This document shows, in pieces, positions 1 through 7,291 of a DNA stretch of 13,470 bases. Each line of letters begins with the position of its first letter. The stretch's first letter is position 1. This DNA comes from an uncultured Clostridia bacterium. GTDB taxonomy: Bacteria; Bacillota; Clostridia; TANB77; CAG-508. The stretch covers positions 1 through 13,470 of the forward strand of contig CAKOZB010000033.1 in the NCBI GenBank assembly GCA_934131055.1, given 5' to 3'. The notes below the pieces were generated by a model, which made no database searches, was not told the DNA's origin, and worked only from the letters and a program-made list of their open reading frames with translations. A program made the translations under genes and the position numbers.

Positions 1-259
1 TAATGTCGATTTCTTTTTCAAGATATTCTTTCTTGTAGCTTATAAACTCATCATATGCTGGCTCTTTATAATCATCAAGTAAAACACTCTTTAAGATATT
101 AATTCTATGCTCTTCATTTAATATCTTAACTGCCTTGTTTTTTACATGATAAGGTCCAGCATAATCAAAATAAAGCTCACCCCTTTCATCCTCATAAAGT
201 CTTGCTAATTTTCCTTCAAAGCACTTCACAATGCTATTTCCATATTCAGAAAATTCCAT
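1..259 (-). CDS. Hypothetical protein, N-terminal fragment (runs off left edge)
   Basis: Reading the minus strand from the ATG at 259-257 gives 86 open codons up to the window edge, so the C-terminus is missing. The start is supported by a perfect AGGAGG at 270-265, five bases upstream. The visible protein begins MEFSEYGNSIVKC and is charged and soluble-looking. It has a short Tyr/Asp-rich stretch (LYFDYAGPYHV) followed by an amphipathic helix-like segment, and shows no signal peptide or membrane segment. I do not recognise the family and propose no function. It is divergent from the J-domain gene, with about 140 bases of shared upstream region. Open reading over 86 codons in such AT-rich DNA, together with the ideal ribosome binding site, makes it very likely a real gene. 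Confidence 0.75.
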   Translation of the reverse strand, partial: MEFSEYGNSIVKCFEGKLARLYEDERGELYFDYAGPYHVKNKAVKILNEEHRINILKSVLLDDYKEPAYDEFISYKKEYLEKEIDI

Positions 260-304
260 AACTACCTCCTTATTAAAGTTAATAAATTAAATTTTTACAA
301 AGAT

Positions 305-313
305 ATTATAACA
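305..313 (-). promoter_or_regulatory. Candidate extended -10 promoter for the leftward gene
   Basis: On the minus strand TGTTATAAT (positions 313-305) is a full extended -10 element. The -35 region 17 bases upstream is poor (TTATTA). It lies about 45 bases before the start codon at 259. Inference from sequence only. Confidence 0.4.
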
Positions 314-401
314 CTTATGTCAAATTTTAATAAATTTTTAAATTATAATTGCAATATATTTTAACTTGAAATAAAATACTATATATAGCAGGAGATTGTT
401 T

Positions 402-692
402 ATGAAAAATTATTATAAATTATTAGGTCTTGATAAGGATGCGCCTAAAGAGTTAATTTCAAAAGTTTTTAAATATCATATTAAAAAAAATCATCCAGAT
501 TTATTTGAGGGTGAAGCAAAAATTATAGCAGAAAATAAAGTAAAAGAATTAAATGAAGCTTACGAAGTACTATCTGATGATAAAAAAAGAGAAGAATATG
601 ATTTTAACTTAGAACAAGAATTAAATGAAAAAAATGCCAAAGATGACATAAAAAAGGATTTCATTCAAATTTTGGTATTAAATCAACTATAA
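402..692 (+). CDS. Small J-domain (DnaJ-type) protein, zero-frame product
   Basis: This 96-residue protein has an N-terminal J-domain (about residues 3-67) with the diagnostic HPD tripeptide at 31-33 between the two central helices, followed by a typical NEAYEVLSDDKKREEYD segment. J-domain proteins stimulate Hsp70 (DnaK) ATPase activity and recruit clients. There is no G/F-rich or zinc-finger region, so this is a class C type co-chaperone. I prefer ATG 402 over the in-frame TTG at 396 because AGGAG at 390-394 is spaced 7 bases from 402. The zero frame closes at 692 in a tail (DFIQILVLNQL) that looks artificial: the -1 frame stays open from the same point to 793. The zero-frame form may therefore be a truncated product, or the gene may be frameshifted (see the slip-site entry). 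It sits directly upstream of the CBS gene. Confidence 0.8.
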   Translation: MKNYYKLLGLDKDAPKELISKVFKYHIKKNHPDLFEGEAKIIAENKVKELNEAYEVLSDDKKREEYDFNLEQELNEKNAKDDIKKDFIQILVLNQL

Positions 693-793
693 AAGAAAAT
701 TTTGACAAATCAGCAAAATTCAAACTGTATATTCAATTTTCAAATGTGCATAATAATATTGTAAATTTTTTTGAAAGGTGGATATATAAATGA
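650..793 (+). other. A AAA AAG slippery heptamer and -1 frame extension of the J-domain gene
   Basis: Positions 650-656 read A AAA AAG in the exact phase needed for -1 slippage (zero-frame codons ATA AAA AAG). After a -1 slip the next codon is GGA at 656-658. That frame is then open for 45 codons, to TGA at 791-793, giving a 130-residue protein. The added tail is protein-like (for example GFHSNFGIKSTIKENFD and, near the end, NFFERWIYK). The TGA overlaps the ATG of the CBS gene as ATGA, a coupling arrangement. I see no strong stem-loop or upstream internal Shine-Dalgarno that would stimulate slippage. A lost A in the run (A7 to A6), as a mutation or a sequencing error, would look the same. That the -1 frame is coding is well supported; that recoding occurs is not shown. 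Confidence 0.55.
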
Positions 794-1227
794 AAGTTAA
801 AGATTGTATGTGTAATCATGTTAATTTTGTAAAACCAAACACATCTGTACAGGACTGTGCTAAAATGATGTGTGAATGCCATATTGGTTGTACTCCAGTA
901 TGTGATGATTCAAACAGATTAGTTGGAATTGTAACAGATAGAGACATTCTTTTAAGAGCAGTTGCCTGTGATAAAGACACTTGCAAGACCCAAGTTAGCG
1001 AGATAATGACAACACAGCCATGCTCATGTACCCCAAACAGTGAAATTACAGAGGCTGAAAGATTAATGTCTGAAAAACAAATTAGAAGAATACCTGTAAC
1101 ACAAAACAACAAAGTTATCGGCATTTTAACACTAGGAGATTTAGCCGCAAATCAATCAGTAGACCAAAAGGAATTGTGTGATACAATAGAATGTATTTGT
1201 GGAACAGACGAGCAAAACGCACAGTAG
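790..1227 (+). CDS. Cysteine-rich CBS-domain pair protein
   Basis: The 145-residue protein is essentially one Bateman module. CBS1 spans about residues 7-60, ending in GIVTDRD at 46-52, and CBS2 about 72-125, ending in GILTLGDLA at 111-119. Such modules bind adenosine nucleotides (AMP, ATP, SAM, c-di-AMP in various families) and act as energy or ligand sensors. There is no fused catalytic or membrane domain, so the partner is unknown. It is unusual in having 14 cysteines (6, 8, 23, 28, 30, 34, 38, 60, 65, 78, 80, 130, 135, 137), several in C-x-C pairs. Many replace residues that are usually aliphatic or small in this family, which suggests metal or redox sensing or an anaerobic thiol-rich cytoplasm (inference). 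The ribosome binding site AGGTGG at 776-781 lies inside the -1 extension of the J-domain gene, and the start forms an ATGA overlap with it. Confidence 0.9.
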   Translation: MKVKDCMCNHVNFVKPNTSVQDCAKMMCECHIGCTPVCDDSNRLVGIVTDRDILLRAVACDKDTCKTQVSEIMTTQPCSCTPNSEITEAERLMSEKQIRRIPVTQNNKVIGILTLGDLAANQSVDQKELCDTIECICGTDEQNAQ

Positions 1228-1248
1228 TATAAATAGAAACAAATCGAG

Positions 1249-1281
1249 AAAGAAGTAATATGCGCATATTATTTCTTTTTT
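1249..1281 (+). terminator. Rho-independent terminator after the CBS gene
   Basis: A perfect palindrome TAATATGC/GCATATTA (1256-1271) is extended outward by AAAGAAG (1249-1255) pairing with TTTCTTT (1272-1278, one G-T pair), and ends in a T run to 1281. The apex leaves almost no loop, so the real hairpin must open a few central pairs. It ends the J-domain/CBS unit. Confidence 0.75.
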
Positions 1282-1327
1282 GATGTTTTTGTAAAAAAAT
1301 ATTATAGAAAAAATTCTTTGTTTGTAG

Positions 1328-1333
1328 TATAAT
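1328..1333 (+). promoter_or_regulatory. Candidate -10 box for the HD-domain gene
   Basis: A consensus TATAAT lies 26 bases before the start at 1360 and just after the preceding terminator. The -35 at 17-bp spacing is weak (TAGAAA, 1305-1310). Confidence 0.5.
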
Positions 1334-1359
1334 TACTGACATAAGGAGAACTAAAAATT

Positions 1360-2388
1360 ATGTATTATGAAAATTTGAACAAAGATTTAAAAGAATATTT
1401 TAGCGTATTGGAGCCAGATTTTCCTAAATGGCTAAATGAGTATATTAATACAAAAAGATTGTTATACCAACAATATATTAGTGTAGCATGTGGCACAAAT
1501 TATTCTAAATTATTTGAAAAAAGTTCTTTCTTTTCAACATTAGACCATTCTATTGCGGTGGCATTAATTGTGTGGCATTTTACGCATGACAAAATTCAAA
1601 CACTTGCTGGGCTTTTTCATGACATAGCTACCCCTGTATTTAAGCACTGTGTGGACTTTCTAAATGGTGATTATATGACTCAAGAATCTACTGAAGATTT
1701 AACTACCGCAATTATTGAAAATTCAGATGATATTATGGCATTGTTAAAGAGAGATAAAATACAAGTTGAAAAAGTTGACAATTATCATATGTATCCAATT
1801 GCAGATAATGATACGCCTAGACTATCTGCTGACAGATTAGAATATTCACTTTCAAATGCATTAATAGTTTATAAATTGTTAAACTTAGAAGATATTATAG
1901 AAATTTATAATGATATTGAAATTCAAAAGAATGAGCAGGGATTGCCTGAATTAGGCTTTAAAACTAAGAAAATTGCAAGAAAATTTGTAAAAATTACTAG
2001 CAAATTGTCTATTATTTATCGAGAAGACAGAACTAGATATTCTATGCAATTTCTTGCTGACATTTTAAAGAAACTAAGTGATGAAGGTACAATAGAAAAA
2101 AAGGACTTGTATGAATTGAAAGAATCAGACATTATTGATATCATTGAAAATTCAAAATATAATAAAATTTTCGAAATATGGAAAAATGCAAGCAAAGTAA
2201 AAATATCTAAAGAAGAACCGGAAAATGTTTATTTTGTACATCATGGTGCAAAAATTAGATACATAGACCCTATGGTTAATGGGGAAAAAATTTCAAAATG
2301 TTGCAAAATTGCAAATAAAATGATACAAGACAATTTATCGTATGATATGAATAATTATGTATATTTAGATTTCAACTTTGATGAATAA
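1360..2388 (+). CDS. HD-domain phosphohydrolase family protein
   Basis: This 342-residue soluble protein has an HD metal-dependent phosphohydrolase core in its N-terminal half: H63 (TLDHSIAV), the H87-D88 doublet (LAGLFHDIA) and the closing Asp D158 (SADRLEY). This is the H...HD...D metal-binding set. Known HD enzymes of this general layout hydrolyse nucleotides or phosphomonoesters. The substrate here cannot be read from the sequence, although the ADRLEY segment recalls the dGTPase/HD-hydrolase group rather than the GGDEF-associated HD-GYP group, whose GYP motif is absent. The C-terminal half (about 200-342) is helical and unassigned. The ATG is preceded by AAGGAG at 1343-1348. It follows a terminator and has its own likely promoter, so it is probably transcribed alone or with the next gene. 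Confidence 0.85.
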   Translation: MYYENLNKDLKEYFSVLEPDFPKWLNEYINTKRLLYQQYISVACGTNYSKLFEKSSFFSTLDHSIAVALIVWHFTHDKIQTLAGLFHDIATPVFKHCVDFLNGDYMTQESTEDLTTAIIENSDDIMALLKRDKIQVEKVDNYHMYPIADNDTPRLSADRLEYSLSNALIVYKLLNLEDIIEIYNDIEIQKNEQGLPELGFKTKKIARKFVKITSKLSIIYREDRTRYSMQFLADILKKLSDEGTIEKKDLYELKESDIIDIIENSKYNKIFEIWKNASKVKISKEEPENVYFVHHGAKIRYIDPMVNGEKISKCCKIANKMIQDNLSYDMNNYVYLDFNFDE

Positions 2389-2420
2389 TCAGCGAAAAAA
2401 TAAATAGTAACGTATACTTT

Positions 2421-2450
2421 TTGAAAATTACCATAAAATAGTAATATATT
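2421..2450 (+). promoter_or_regulatory. Candidate promoter for the AI-2E family gene
   Basis: TTGAAA at 2421-2426 and TATATT at 2445-2450 are separated by 18 bases, and the start codon follows at 2468. The predicted start of transcription would fall very near the ribosome binding site, giving an extremely short leader, which lowers confidence. Confidence 0.35.
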
Positions 2451-2467
2451 ATTTATTAGGAGCTATT

Positions 2468-3571
2468 ATGGTAATTGATATGAATTATTGGACAAAGGTG
2501 TTTAGAAAGCTAGTTTTGTTGGTATTAAGCCTTATAGCGATTTACCTAAGTTTTAAACTAGCTTTCTTTTATATGCCTTTTCTAATTGCCTTTGTAATTT
2601 CTCTTTTATTAGAGCCAGCTATCAGACTGCTTATGAGAAAATGTAAATTTAGACGAAAAACAAGTGCAATTATAGTAATTGTAGTTGTGCTAGGAATAAT
2701 TCTTGGATTATTAACCTGGGGGATTGCAACACTTGTTTCGGAAGGCTCAAATTTATTAGATAATTTGGGAACGTATTTTACAAATGCGAGCCAGATGATA
2801 CAAAAATTTCTTGGCAGTGAAAACTTAAAAAAGTTGAACATTCCAGGAAATGTTGTTACGGCTATTGAAAAGTCTGCAACAGAACTCCTAAATACAGCAG
2901 TATTATGGCTAAATTCATTCTTAAAAGGTGTACTAGAATGGATTACGTCGATTCCAACTATTGGAGTGTATTTGGCTGTAACATTTTTATCACTGTACTT
3001 TATTTGTACAGATAAAGTATACATGATAGACCAACTTGAACACCATTTACCCGAAATGTGGGTAAAGAAAATTTACAAACATCTGAAAGAAATAATAGAA
3101 GTGTTAGGTAGGTATCTAAAAGCTGAGGCAATATTAGTATTGGTGTCATTCATAATTTCGTTAATTGGACTCTATATATTCAAACTAACTGGAATGAAAG
3201 TTTCATATCCATTGCTGTATGCACTGGGGATTGGATTTGTAGACGCACTCCCAATATTCGGCTCAGGCAGTGTAATGTTACCATGGGCAATAATCACAGC
3301 ATGTAATGGAGACATAAGACTTGCAATTAGTATATTTGTGTTATGGATAATAATGTCTGTTGTAAGGCAATTTATAGAACCAAGAATAGTAGGCAATCAC
3401 ATTGGAATTCATCCAATATTTACATTAATTGCAATGTATACTGGATTTAAAATATCTGGAGTAATCGGTTTGTTTATTGGTCCAATAGCCTTAATAATCC
3501 TAAAAAATATATTCAGCAGTATGCTCGACAAAGGAGTTGTAAAATCTATATTCTCAAGAGATTATTCATAA
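2468..3571 (+). CDS. ytvI: AI-2E family transporter, YtvI-like sporulation membrane protein
   Basis: This 367-residue polytopic membrane protein has the AI-2E (PerM) family layout. Two N-terminal hydrophobic hairpins lie at about 13-50 and 64-90, followed by a hydrophilic stretch (about 90-140). A membrane segment at about 160-180 comes next, then an amphipathic linker, and a block of C-terminal segments from about 217 to the end. The family signature loop is present as DALPIFGSGSVMLPW (259-273). The length and this loop match the sporulation integral membrane protein YtvI subgroup of spore-forming Firmicutes better than the quorum-signal exporters. The transported substrate of this subgroup is not established, so the symbol is tentative. 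The start at 2468 is set by AGGAG at 2458-2462; the internal ATG at 2480 is too far from it. The gene is followed after 62 bases by the OB-fold gene and may be co-transcribed with it, since I see no terminator between. Confidence 0.85.
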   Translation: MVIDMNYWTKVFRKLVLLVLSLIAIYLSFKLAFFYMPFLIAFVISLLLEPAIRLLMRKCKFRRKTSAIIVIVVVLGIILGLLTWGIATLVSEGSNLLDNLGTYFTNASQMIQKFLGSENLKKLNIPGNVVTAIEKSATELLNTAVLWLNSFLKGVLEWITSIPTIGVYLAVTFLSLYFICTDKVYMIDQLEHHLPEMWVKKIYKHLKEIIEVLGRYLKAEAILVLVSFIISLIGLYIFKLTGMKVSYPLLYALGIGFVDALPIFGSGSVMLPWAIITACNGDIRLAISIFVLWIIMSVVRQFIEPRIVGNHIGIHPIFTLIAMYTGFKISGVIGLFIGPIALIILKNIFSSMLDKGVVKSIFSRDYS

Positions 3572-3633
3572 AAGCAATATATCTTTCATAGTATGTACCA
3601 TAATAAAAACAATTCTTATGGGAGGATTGAAAG

Positions 3634-4182
3634 ATGTATGTTCGCAATTTTAAGCTAAATGGTAAGATGATATTTAAAATAGTATTTGTTATTTTAACAA
3701 TTTTAATATTTATAATGTTTGCAATAGGAGTAATAAATATAATTAATTCAAATGAAAGAATAACATCAAAGAGTGAAGGAGTTCCACAAAGTGAAATAAA
3801 TACTATATCTGCGTCTAATTATACAAATGTATTAAAAACGGTTCATGATAATATGAACCAGTATATAGGTAAAAAAATTAAATTTGTCGGATTCGTGTAC
3901 AGATTATACGATTTTTCAAATGACCAATTTGTGCTTGCAAGGCAGATGATTGTTTCTCCAGATTTGCAGGCAGTTGTAGTAGGCTTTTTGTGCCACTTGA
4001 ATGGAGCAGAAAAGTATAAAGATGGATGTTGGGTAGAAATTGAAGGAACAATAACAAAAGGAGAATACCATGGAGAGATTCCGGTTATAGAAATTGAAAA
4101 AATAAAAGAAACAAAGACCCCAAACGATGAGTATGTATATCCGCCAGACGAGAGTTATGTACCGACATCGGCAACTCTATAA
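3634..4182 (+). CDS. Membrane-anchored OB-fold protein of the YcgQ/TIGR03943 type
   Basis: This 182-residue protein has one N-terminal transmembrane anchor (about 13-37) and an extracytoplasmic domain after a polar linker. The domain matches the C-terminal half of YcgQ/TIGR03943 (DUF1980) proteins: GFVYR at 86-90, FVLAR ending at 103, GF at 117-118, WVEIEGTI at 133-140 and a closing YVYP at 167-170. In the usual family an N-terminal multi-pass part precedes this OB-like domain; here a single helix replaces it. The Cys-Cys-x-x-Asp-Ala motif I expect after the LAR strand is not there: the sequence reads IVSPDLQAVVVGF (106-118). If the usual cysteines bind metal, that function is probably lost. 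GGGAGG at 3620-3625 lies 8 bases before the ATG. A strong terminator follows. The biochemical role is unknown. Confidence 0.7.
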   Translation: MYVRNFKLNGKMIFKIVFVILTILIFIMFAIGVINIINSNERITSKSEGVPQSEINTISASNYTNVLKTVHDNMNQYIGKKIKFVGFVYRLYDFSNDQFVLARQMIVSPDLQAVVVGFLCHLNGAEKYKDGCWVEIEGTITKGEYHGEIPVIEIEKIKETKTPNDEYVYPPDESYVPTSATL

Positions 4183-4190
4183 AGATGAAT

Positions 4191-4222
4191 AAAACAGAGC
4201 ATTTAGTCCAGCTCTGTTTTAT
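4191..4222 (+). terminator. Rho-independent terminator after the OB-fold gene
   Basis: AAAACAGAGC (4191-4200) pairs perfectly with GCTCTGTTTT (4211-4220) around a 10-base loop, and the stem's own T run forms the tail. It separates this unit from secA. Confidence 0.85.
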
Positions 4223-4253
4223 TATATATTTTAATAATTTATTACGATTTTAC

Positions 4254-4282
4254 TTGCTAAATGCCACATTTAGTTATATAAT
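4254..4282 (+). promoter_or_regulatory. secA promoter with an embedded inverted repeat
   Basis: TTGCTA (4254-4259) and TATAAT (4277-4282) are exactly 17 bases apart, about 90 bases before the secA start. A perfect inverted repeat, CTAAATG (4257-4263) and CATTTAG (4267-4273) around CCA, overlaps the end of the -35 box and fills most of the spacer. This is where a repressor operator would sit. The promoter is well supported by sequence; the operator is an inference. Confidence 0.6.
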
Positions 4283-4313
4283 AACCACGTAAACTATAAC
4301 AAAGTTAAAAAAT

Positions 4314-4336
4314 GGCAAAATGTAACCTATTTTGCC
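4314..4336 (+). promoter_or_regulatory. Stem-loop in the secA leader
   Basis: GGCAAAAT (4314-4321) pairs perfectly with ATTTTGCC (4329-4336) around a 7-base loop, inside the predicted untranslated leader and 19 bases before the AAAGGA ribosome binding site (4355-4360). No T run follows, so it is not a terminator. It could affect leader stability or translation; no function is shown. Confidence 0.45.
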
Positions 4337-4370
4337 GTGTATTACATAAATTTGAAAGGATGAATTATTC

Positions 4371-7124
4371 ATGGGATTATTTAAAACATACAGTGAAAAA
4401 GAAGTAAAAAGAGTAAGACCTATTGTTGAAAAAATAAACAGTTTAGAGCCAGCTATGAAGGAATTATCTGATAGTGAGCTAGTTGCAAAAACTCCATACT
4501 TTAAGGAACAATTGAAGAACGGCAAAACATTAGATGATATTTTACCAGAAGCATTCGCAGTTGTAAGAGAAGCATCTAGAAGAGTTTTAGGAATGCGTCA
4601 TTTCGATGTACAATTAATTGGTGGAATTATACTTCATCAAGGAAGAATTGCAGAAATGAAAACAGGTGAAGGAAAAACACTTGTTGCAACACTTCCAGTT
4701 TATCTAAATGCACTTACAGGAGAAGGCGTTCACGTTATAACTGTAAACGACTACCTAGCAAAAAGAGATAGCGAATGGATGGGAAATCTTTATAGATTCT
4801 TAGGACTTTCTGTTGGACTTGTTATTGCCGGAATGAATCCAAAGCAAAAGCAAGAAGCATATGCATGTGATGTTACATATGGTACAAACAATGAGTTTGG
4901 TTTCGATTACTTAAGAGACAACATGGTTATATATAAAAATCAATTAGTTCAAAGAAAATTAAAATATGCAATTGTAGACGAAATTGATAGTATTTTAATT
5001 GATGAGGCTCGTACACCACTTATAATTTCTGGTAGAGGAGCACAATCTTCTAACTTATATCAGAAGGCTGACCATTTTGTAAAGAAATTACAAGCTAAAG
5101 TTATAATCGAAGAAGATGATAAAGACTATGAGCAAGAAGAAGACAACGAGAAATACGATTATATAGTAGATTTAAAGGCTAAATCTGCAACTCTTACTCA
5201 GCAAGGTATAAAGAAGGCTGAACAAGAATTTGGACTAGAAAACTTCAATGATTTAGAGAATTCTGAATTAGTTCATGATGTAAACCAAGCTTTACATGCA
5301 AATGGAATAATGAAGAAAGATAAAGATTACATCGTAAAAGACGGACAAGTTCTAATTGTAGACGAGTTTACAGGAAGAATTATGTATGGAAGAAGATACA
5401 ATGACGGATTACATCAAGCAATTGAAGCAAAAGAGCATGTTAAGATAAATGATGAATCTAAAACGCTTGCTACAATCACATTCCAAAACTACTTTAGAAT
5501 GTATGAAAAATTATCTGGTATGACAGGTACTGCAATGACAGAAGAAGCAGAATTCCAAGAAATATACAAATTGGACGTTGTTGAAATTCCAACAAACAAA
5601 CCAATGATTAGAAAAGACAATTCAGACATAATATACAAAAATGAAGATGCTAAATTTAGAGCAGTTATAGCTGATATCAAAGAAGCTCATGAAAAAGGAC
5701 AACCAGTTTTAATTGGTACAGTATCTATCGATAAATCTGAAAAATTAAGCAAATTACTTGATAAAGAAGGAATTCCTCATGAAGTATTAAACGCTAAATA
5801 CCACGAGAAAGAGGCTCAAATTATAGCACAAGCTGGTAAATTTGGTGCTGTTACAATAGCAACAAACATGGCTGGACGTGGTACAGATATTATGCTTGGT
5901 GGAAATAGCGAATATCTTGCAAAACAAGAAATGAGAAAGCTAAAATACACTGACGAAGAAATTGAAGATGCAGCAGCTCATAACGAGACAGATGATAAGG
6001 CAATACTTGCTGCAAGAGAAAAATTCAATGAATTAGAGAAAAAATTCGATAACGAAATAAAAGAAGAAAAAGAAAAAGTTATTGAAGCAGGCGGTTTAAA
6101 GATAATTGGTACACAAAGACACGAATCAAGAAGAATTGATAACCAGTTACGTGGACGTAGTGGACGTCAAGGATACCCAGGAGAATCTAGATTCTACATT
6201 GGATTAGACGATGACTTAATGAAAATCTTCGGTGGAGACATCGTAACAAAAGTTTACAATACATTAGGTGCAGACGAAGACATGCCAATAGAAAGCAGAT
6301 TAATTTCAAAGGCTGTTGAAAATGCCCAAAAGAAAGTTGAAGGAAGAAACTTCAGCATAAGAAAGAACGTTCTACAATATGACGATGTAATGAATGTTCA
6401 AAGAACAGTAATTTATGAGCAAAGAAGAGAAGTTTTAGACGGCAAGAACTTAAAAGAAAGCATACTAAAAATGATGGATTCTGTTGTTGAATTAATAGTA
6501 GATTCTCACATAGTAGACGGAGAAGAAGTAAACAAAGAATCAATTGCTCAAGACATAGAAACAAACTTAGGAATAAGTGATGTAGCTGCATTAAAAACAG
6601 AAAAATTCGACAGAAATGCTTTAGTAGACGAATTAATAGCAAAAGTACACGAAATATATGCTTCTAAAGAGATAGAATTTGGCGAAGAAAATTTAAGAGA
6701 ACTTGAAAGAGTTGTAATGCTTAAAATAGTTGACCAAAAATGGATGGATCATATAGACAACATGGACGAATTAAAGAAAGGTATTGGACTTCGTGGATAT
6801 GGACAACAAGACCCAGTTGTACAATACAGACTTGAAGGAACAGAAATGTTTGACGATATGATAGAAGATATAAGAATGGATGTTGTAAAAATATTGCTAA
6901 ACATTCGTAAAAAAGAAGGTCCAATAGAAAGAACAGAAACAACAAAAGTAACAGGTGCAAGCCTTGAAGATACAGCAATCAACTTAGTTGATGGTAACTT
7001 ATCTGAAAAAGAAGGTGGAATGAACAAAACAGTTGTAAATGAAGGACCAAAAGTTGGAAGAAACGATCCATGCCCATGTGGGTCGAACAAAAAATATAAA
7101 AATTGCTGCGGTAGAAACAAGTAA
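4371..7124 (+). CDS. secA: Preprotein translocase ATPase SecA
   Basis: SecA is the cytoplasmic motor that drives unfolded preproteins through SecYEG by ATP hydrolysis. The 917-residue sequence contains the full set of motor motifs. Walker A is MKTGEGKT (96-103). Walker B is VDEID followed by [15 protein letters not shown] (202-221; the usual DEVD is DEID here). The preprotein cross-linking domain follows. TNMAGRGTD (498-506) and [10 protein letters not shown] (592-601) come from the second RecA-like domain. The helical scaffold/wing region precedes a linker, and the extreme C-terminal zinc-binding tail has C901, C903, C912 and C913, used by SecA to contact SecB or membranes. A charged Asp/Glu-rich insertion lies around 245-265. 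The ribosome binding site is AAAGGA at 4355-4360. It is transcribed from its own promoter behind a terminator. The integrated element begins just after its stop codon. Confidence 0.98.
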   Translation: MGLFKTYSEKEVKRVRPIVEKINSLEPAMKELSDSELVAKTPYFKEQLKNGKTLDDILPEAFAVVREASRRVLGMRHFDVQLIGGIILHQGRIAEMKTGEGKTLVATLPVYLNALTGEGVHVITVNDYLAKRDSEWMGNLYRFLGLSVGLVIAGMNPKQKQEAYACDVTYGTNNEFGFDYLRDNMVIYKNQLVQRKLKYAIVDEIDSILIDEARTPLIISGRGAQSSNLYQKADHFVKKLQAKVIIEEDDKDYEQEEDNEKYDYIVDLKAKSATLTQQGIKKAEQEFGLENFNDLENSELVHDVNQALHANGIMKKDKDYIVKDGQVLIVDEFTGRIMYGRRYNDGLHQAIEAKEHVKINDESKTLATITFQNYFRMYEKLSGMTGTAMTEEAEFQEIYKLDVVEIPTNKPMIRKDNSDIIYKNEDAKFRAVIADIKEAHEKGQPVLIGTVSIDKSEKLSKLLDKEGIPHEVLNAKYHEKEAQIIAQAGKFGAVTIATNMAGRGTDIMLGGNSEYLAKQEMRKLKYTDEEIEDAAAHNETDDKAILAAREKFNELEKKFDNEIKEEKEKVIEAGGLKIIGTQRHESRRIDNQLRGRSGRQGYPGESRFYIGLDDDLMKIFGGDIVTKVYNTLGADEDMPIESRLISKAVENAQKKVEGRNFSIRKNVLQYDDVMNVQRTVIYEQRREVLDGKNLKESILKMMDSVVELIVDSHIVDGEEVNKESIAQDIETNLGISDVAALKTEKFDRNALVDELIAKVHEIYASKEIEFGEENLRELERVVMLKIVDQKWMDHIDNMDELKKGIGLRGYGQQDPVVQYRLEGTEMFDDMIEDIRMDVVKILLNIRKKEGPIERTETTKVTGASLEDTAINLVDGNLSEKEGGMNKTVVNEGPKVGRNDPCPCGSNKKYKNCCGRNK

Positions 7125-7167
7125 AATAGGTAATTACAGAGGTTAGCAGATAATTATATTTTATATT

Positions 7168-7186
7168 TTGTCAACGAATTGTCAAC
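7168..7186 (+). repeat. Left-end tandem repeat, two TTGTCAAC with 11-bp period
   Basis: TTGTCAAC occurs at 7168-7175 and again at 7179-7186, one helical turn apart, 44 bases after the secA stop. The pair resembles the TGTCCACA pair at the right end in unit, spacing and orientation (common pattern TGTCMAC, M = A or C). Probably an arm-type integrase binding site inside attL (inference). Confidence 0.6.
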
Positions 7187-7204
7187 CTTAAAAACTATAT
7201 AATA

Positions 7205-7252
7205 AATTAAAAGAGTTAGTATACATATGATATTGTGCTAACTCTTTTAATT
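7205..7252 (+). terminator. Terminator-like inverted repeat between secA and the integrase
   Basis: A perfect 15-bp inverted repeat, AATTAAAAGAGTTAG (7205-7219) and CTAACTCTTTTAATT (7238-7252), surrounds an 18-base A/T-rich loop. The right arm carries its own T run, as in clostridial terminators. It would stop secA transcription and, read from the other side, leftward transcription. Because it lies inside the element repeats it probably belongs to the element. Confidence 0.65.
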
Positions 7253-7291
7253 ATAATATTATAAATGTAATATAAAAAAAGGAGGTTTTGT

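Noticed and set aside
396..401. TTG start for the J-domain gene
   Set aside because: It abuts the AGGAG (390-394), which is correctly spaced only for ATG 402.
2569..3024. A 151-codon minus-strand frame opposite the AI-2E gene
   Set aside because: It overlaps a well-supported membrane protein, has no upstream ribosome binding site, and reads like a shadow of the coding strand.
6352..7120. Several open frames on the minus strand within the secA 3' half
   Set aside because: They are antisense shadows rich in Leu/Phe with no ribosome binding sites, opposite an unmistakable secA.
7158..7186. Leftward promoter (TTGACA, 16 bp, TAAAAT on the minus strand) antisense to the secA end
   Set aside because: The boxes arise from the TTGTCAAC repeats and A/T-rich filler; no leftward gene follows, so an arm-site reading is preferred.
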